64,000 nucleotides of DNA, from assembly GCF_009455685.1 (NCBI RefSeq), contig NZ_QPES01000002.1, positions 124,001-188,000 of the forward strand. Reading direction: 5' to 3'. Source of the stretch: Paraburkholderia hayleyella. GTDB lineage: Bacteria > Pseudomonadota > Gammaproteobacteria > Burkholderiales > Burkholderiaceae. The translations under genes and the position numbers were made by a program. The notes beneath the pieces are model-generated. The model worked only from the letters and a program-made list of their open reading frames with translations, did not search any database and had not been told where the DNA came from. Below, one piece after another: positions 61,487-64,000 of the stretch (the first letter of the stretch is position 1; the number at the start of each line of letters is the position of its first letter).

Positions 61487-61513
61487 GAAACGCCCATATG
61501 CGATGGGCGTTTC
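61487..61513 (+). promoter_or_regulatory. Perfect 5'-leader hairpin ahead of the histone-like gene
   Basis: Perfect 11-bp inverted repeat GAAACGCCCAT / ATGGGCGTTTC with the 5-base loop ATGCG, 34 bp upstream of the start codon. A -10-like TAGAAT at 61473-61478 would place the transcript start just before the hairpin, so it would form the 5' end of the mRNA. It may serve mRNA stability or regulation. Confidence 0.5.
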
Positions 61514-61547
61514 GTGCATCCACGACCACACAACAGGTAGGAGAAAC

Positions 61548-61991
61548 ATGTCGACTTCCGCAAAAAAAGTGGCCAAAAAGGCTGCCGCTGCACCCGCTAA
61601 AAAAGTAGCCGCGAAGAAAGCGCCTGCTAAAAAAGTCGTTGCCAAAAAAGTAGCCGTCAAGGCAGTGGGCACGCCCACGCCGATCAAGGACACGTTCACC
61701 AAGGCATCGCTTGCCGCTCATGTTGCAGAGCGTGCCGAAGTTGAACTGAAGGCGGCGAAGGCCGTGCTGGCAGCACTTGAAGAGACAATTCTGGGTTCGG
61801 TGCACAAGAAGGGCGCGGGTGAATTCACGCTCTCCGGCTTGCTGAAGATCATCGTGCAGACAGTGCCCGCCAAGAAAAAGCGTTTTGGCAAAGATCCGTT
61901 CTCAGGTGAAGAGCGCTGGTTCCCGGCCAAACCCGCTAGCGTGCGGATCAAGGCGCGCCCGCTGAAAAAACTAAAAGACGCGGCGCTTTAA
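61548..61991 (+). CDS. HU-like DNA-binding protein with histone H1-like lysine-rich tail
   Basis: A 147-residue nucleoid protein. Residues 1-42 are an A-K-K / P-A-K-K-V repeat tail like that of eukaryotic H1 and Bordetella/Burkholderia H1-like proteins. Residues ~50-140 look like an HU/IHF fold: 'FTKASLAAHVAERAEVELKA' gives the helical dimer region, and 'GEFTLSGLLKIIVQTVPAKK' plus 'FPAKPASVRIKARPLKKLKD' the beta saddle. 'KRFGKDPFSGEERWFPAKPA' corresponds to the DNA-contacting arm. TAGGAGA lies before the ATG at 61548; the frame opens at 61485, across the hairpin. The gene has its own terminator. Confidence 0.88.
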   Translation: MSTSAKKVAKKAAAAPAKKVAAKKAPAKKVVAKKVAVKAVGTPTPIKDTFTKASLAAHVAERAEVELKAAKAVLAALEETILGSVHKKGAGEFTLSGLLKIIVQTVPAKKKRFGKDPFSGEERWFPAKPASVRIKARPLKKLKDAAL

Positions 61992-62046
61992 ATCCCGTCG
62001 TAGCCTGTTATTCGGGCGTTCGGGTCTTATATTTGTCTTGTATTTG

Positions 62047-62082
62047 AAAAACCTCCTGCGTTTTATTGCGCAGGAGGTTTTT
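62047..62082 (+). terminator. Rho-independent terminator of the histone-like gene
   Basis: Stem CCTCCTGCG / CGCAGGAGG, extended by A-T pairs to 14 bp, loop TTTTATTG, followed by a T-run. The A-tract before it makes it potentially bidirectional. It insulates the nap operon. Confidence 0.9.
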
Positions 62083-62208
62083 TTATGTTTTTGCGCATCC
62101 TGATATTACAATTGCATTTAATTCTTATTTGGGGTTTTGCGATAAGCGAAGGGTATGCAGCGCGCATTTGTCGCATGCTTTCTGTGGAAATTCTCCTTGA
62201 CGAGAGTA

Positions 62209-62230
62209 AATGATTTCATTGAAAATCATT
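62209..62230. promoter_or_regulatory. Inverted repeat upstream of the nap operon
   Basis: Perfect 8-bp arms AATGATTT / AAATCATT around CATTGA, 46 bp before the napE start. It does not match FNR (TTGAT-N4-ATCAA) exactly. It could be a site for Fur or NsrR-like regulators, or a promoter-proximal operator for oxygen or nitrate control; I cannot assign it. Confidence 0.4.
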
Positions 62231-62275
62231 CGTAATTATTAACAATTGTCCCTGCCTTTCCGTGGAGCATGCTTT

Positions 62276-62425
62276 ATGGCCGATGACTTACGTAAATCGG
62301 AAGAACTGCGCAGTTTTCTGTTTCTTACCGCAGTGATGGTGCCGGTACTTACTGTTCTAGTCATTGCTGGCTATGGCTTCGCCGTATGGTTTTATCAAAT
62401 CCTGATTGGCGGTCCACCGAGCTAA
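62276..62425 (+). CDS. napE: Periplasmic nitrate reductase small membrane protein NapE
   Basis: A 49-residue protein with one membrane segment: polar start 'MADDLRKSEELRSFLFLTAV' then 'MVPVLTVLVIAGYGFAVWFY' and the short tail QILIGGPPS. Size, 'K-S-E-E-L-R-x-F-L-F-L' start and the position directly ahead of napD fit NapE. A TGGAG element precedes the ATG. Its role in nitrate reduction is not well defined. It is easily missed because of its length. Confidence 0.85.
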   Translation: MADDLRKSEELRSFLFLTAVMVPVLTVLVIAGYGFAVWFYQILIGGPPS

Positions 62426-62484
62426 TTAAATATCAACAATCTGACTGGATCATTAAAGGCAGGTATTAATCTGAGGGTATTCAT

Positions 62485-62847
62485 ATGTCTGATCCCCAAG
62501 CGCGTGCTATTCCACTTTCATTTGTGCCGCGTAAATCCTATAAAGATGAAGTCGCTGGTGAATTACATATTGCCGGCATTGTAGTGCAGGCGCAGCCGGC
62601 ATTTATCGAGGCAATTCGTCATGCTATCGGCCTGTTGCCAGGTGCTGAGGTCCATGCGGTGAGCGAGTTGGGCAAATTGGTGGTGACGCTTGAAGGACCA
62701 GGCGCGGTTAACGTGACCCAGCAAATTAACGCTATTCATGTACTGCCTGGAGTTTATTCGGTAGCGCTGGTTTATCAGCACAATGAAGATCTCGAATCGT
62801 TGAACAAGGAGTTAGCTGATGACGCTCACCCGTCGCGCGTTTATTAA
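62485..62847 (+). CDS. napD: NapA signal-peptide chaperone NapD
   Basis: Cytoplasmic chaperone of 120 residues that binds the Tat signal peptide of NapA and delays export until cofactor insertion. 'ELHIAGIVVQAQPAFIEAIR' is the ferredoxin-like first beta-alpha unit and 'GKLVVTLEGPGAVNVTQQIN' then 'AIHVLPGVYSVALVYQHNED' the second half, as in NapD. It has a ~20-residue N-terminal extension. GAGGG precedes the ATG. Its last 29 bp overlap the start of napA in another frame, so NapD and the NapA signal peptide are read from the same DNA. Confidence 0.92.
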   Translation: MSDPQARAIPLSFVPRKSYKDEVAGELHIAGIVVQAQPAFIEAIRHAIGLLPGAEVHAVSELGKLVVTLEGPGAVNVTQQINAIHVLPGVYSVALVYQHNEDLESLNKELADDAHPSRVY

Positions 62848-64000
62848 GCAGACAGCCGCCGCCACGGCTGCTTCCGCTGCTGGCGTCGTATTGCCTGGCG
62901 CGTCCGCGCTTGCCGGGCCTGATGACATTACCTGGTCAAAGGCACCCTGCCGTTTTTGCGGTACAGGTTGCGGCGTGAGCGTGGGGGTGAAAGATGGCCA
63001 GGTGGTTGCCACCCAGGGGGATCAGAAATCGGAAGTGAACCGCGGCCTGAACTGCATCAAGGGTTACTTTCTGTCGAAGATCATGTATGGCCAGGATCGT
63101 CTGACCACGCCGCTGCTGCGGATGAAAGATGGCAAGTACGACAAAAATGGCGAGTTTGCACCTGTGTCCTGGGACCGTGCTTTCGACGAGATGGCGGGGC
63201 AGTTCAAGCGCGTGCTGAAAGCCAAAGGGCCGACTGCCGTTGGCATGTTCGGTTCGGGGCAGTGGACGGTCTGGGAAGGCTATGCCGCATCCAAATTGAT
63301 GAAGGCCGGGTTTCGCAGCAACAATATCGATCCGAATGCACGGCACTGCATGGCATCGGCTGTAACAGGTTTTATGCGCACGTTCGGCATGGACGAGCCC
63401 ATGGGCTGCTATGACGATATCGAGCAAGCGGATGCATTTGTGCTGTGGGGCTCCAACATGGCCGAGATGCACCCGGTGTTGTGGACCCGTGTGACTTCCC
63501 GCCGTTTGAGCGAGCCCAAAACCAAAGTGGTCGTGTTGTCGACATTCGAGCATCGTAGTTTCGAGCTGGCTGACCAGAAGCTGGTCTTCACCCCGCAGGC
63601 CGATCTGGCGATTCTCAACTACATCGCCAACTACATCATCAAGACAGGCCGGGTTAATCACGATTTCGTGAACAAGCACGCGATATTCAAGGAAGGTAAT
63701 GCCGATATCGGTTACGGCTTGCGGCCTGAGCATCCGTTGCAAAAAGCGGCGAAAAACGCGGGTGATCCGAACGGCTCGAAGCCGATGACTTACGAGGCCT
63801 TTGCCAAGTTTGTCTCGAAGTATGACGCCGCGTATGTCAGCAAACTTTCCGGCGTCCCCAAGGCGCAGCTCGATCAGCTTGCCGAGTTGTATGCCGATCC
63901 GAAGATCAAGGTCATGTCGTTTTGGACCATGGGCTTCAACCAGCACACGCGGGGTACATGGGCCAATAACATGGCCTATAACCTGCATTTGCTCACGGGC
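62819..64000 (+). CDS. napA: Periplasmic nitrate reductase catalytic subunit NapA, 3' end outside the window
   Basis: Molybdenum-bis-MGD enzyme reducing nitrate to nitrite in the periplasm. The first 394 of an expected ~830 residues are present and the frame is open to the end. The Tat signal 'TRRAFIKQTAAATAASAAGV' shows R-R-x-F-x-K. The [4Fe-4S] site is 'CRFCGTGCGVSVGVKDGQ' plus the later Cys in 'GLNCIKGYFLSK'. The Mo-coordinating Cys lies in 'NARHCMASAVTGFMRTFG'. 'SNMAEMHPVLWTRV' is the conserved block after it. All key cysteines are intact. It overlaps napD by 29 bp, which implies coupled translation. Confidence 0.96.
   Translation, partial: MTLTRRAFIKQTAAATAASAAGVVLPGASALAGPDDITWSKAPCRFCGTGCGVSVGVKDGQVVATQGDQKSEVNRGLNCIKGYFLSKIMYGQDRLTTPLLRMKDGKYDKNGEFAPVSWDRAFDEMAGQFKRVLKAKGPTAVGMFGSGQWTVWEGYAASKLMKAGFRSNNIDPNARHCMASAVTGFMRTFGMDEPMGCYDDIEQADAFVLWGSNMAEMHPVLWTRVTSRRLSEPKTKVVVLSTFEHRSFELADQKLVFTPQADLAILNYIANYIIKTGRVNHDFVNKHAIFKEGNADIGYGLRPEHPLQKAAKNAGDPNGSKPMTYEAFAKFVSKYDAAYVSKLSGVPKAQLDQLAELYADPKIKVMSFWTMGFNQHTRGTWANNMAYNLHLLTG

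Overview
The window reads as a chromosomal segment of a Burkholderiaceae beta-proteobacterium (Burkholderia sensu lato). The coding DNA is GC-rich. Typical markers are a Gram-negative porin-4 type porin, an OprD-family porin, an AAHS-type PcaK transporter, an EpsC-type serine acetyltransferase, a lysine-rich HU-like histone, and a LuxR/RsaL/LuxI quorum-sensing locus. The species cannot be fixed from the sequence alone. Several AT-richer patches (about 33.97-35.77 kb, 50.4-51.75 kb, 4.45-4.98 kb, 59.0-59.7 kb) look acquired or fast-evolving.

Layout. 0-6.8 kb: 3' part of a TonB-dependent siderophore receptor, a universal stress protein, a luxI-rsaL-luxR quorum-sensing locus with a well-formed lux box, serine acetyltransferase and GTP cyclohydrolase I. 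7.1-13 kb: a complete lower protocatechuate (beta-ketoadipate) set, pcaI-pcaJ-pcaB-pcaD-pcaC-pcaK, behind a strong sigma70-like promoter. 13.2-16.1 kb: an omega-amino-acid:pyruvate aminotransferase divergent from a MocR-type regulator. 16.1-39 kb: a large aromatic catabolic and uptake region. It holds a cytochrome P450, two paralogous GntR/FCD regulators, a VanB-type reductase divergent from a Rieske oxygenase, an aldehyde dehydrogenase, a LigJ-like 4-oxalomesaconate hydratase, a LigB-family extradiol dioxygenase, three consecutive RraA/HMG-aldolase-family proteins, an HD-domain protein of possible diiron-oxygenase type, a HisC-like aminotransferase and a DppBCDF-type ABC transporter without its own binding protein. 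An AT-rich island with two unknown genes follows, then a porin divergent from an orphan peptide-type binding protein. 39-46 kb: a MarR regulator and a 1960-residue trimeric autotransporter adhesin with a 189-bp tandem-repeat stalk. 46.3-50.4 kb: gentisate pathway (isomerase, fumarylpyruvate hydrolase, gentisate dioxygenase) divergent from a PhzS-like flavin hydroxylase. 50.4-51.6 kb: an AT-richer gene encoding an F-box-like, effector-like protein. 51.8-61.3 kb: OprD-family porin, a complete oppABCDF operon and a POT peptide symporter. 61.5-64 kb: HU/histone-H1-like protein and the start of a periplasmic nitrate reductase operon, napE-napD-napA, with napA running off the window.

How the genes fit together. 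Three ring-cleavage routes lie within about 42 kb: ortho (pca), extradiol (16-29 kb) and gentisate (46-50 kb). The extradiol region looks like one regulon that couples uptake (porin, binding protein, ABC transporter) to catabolism. A 25-bp AT-rich palindrome recurs in the promoter regions of the reductase/Rieske pair, the ABC transporter and the porin/binding-protein pair, and one or both GntR paralogues are natural candidates to bind it. The substrate is not evident. The final steps resemble the 4-oxalomesaconate to pyruvate plus oxaloacetate branch of protocatechuate 4,5-cleavage, but the three RraA paralogues, the HD protein and the aminotransferase are not part of the textbook route. This is the best candidate in the window for an undescribed system. 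The F-box protein and the two AT-rich unknown genes are candidates for host-directed secreted proteins.
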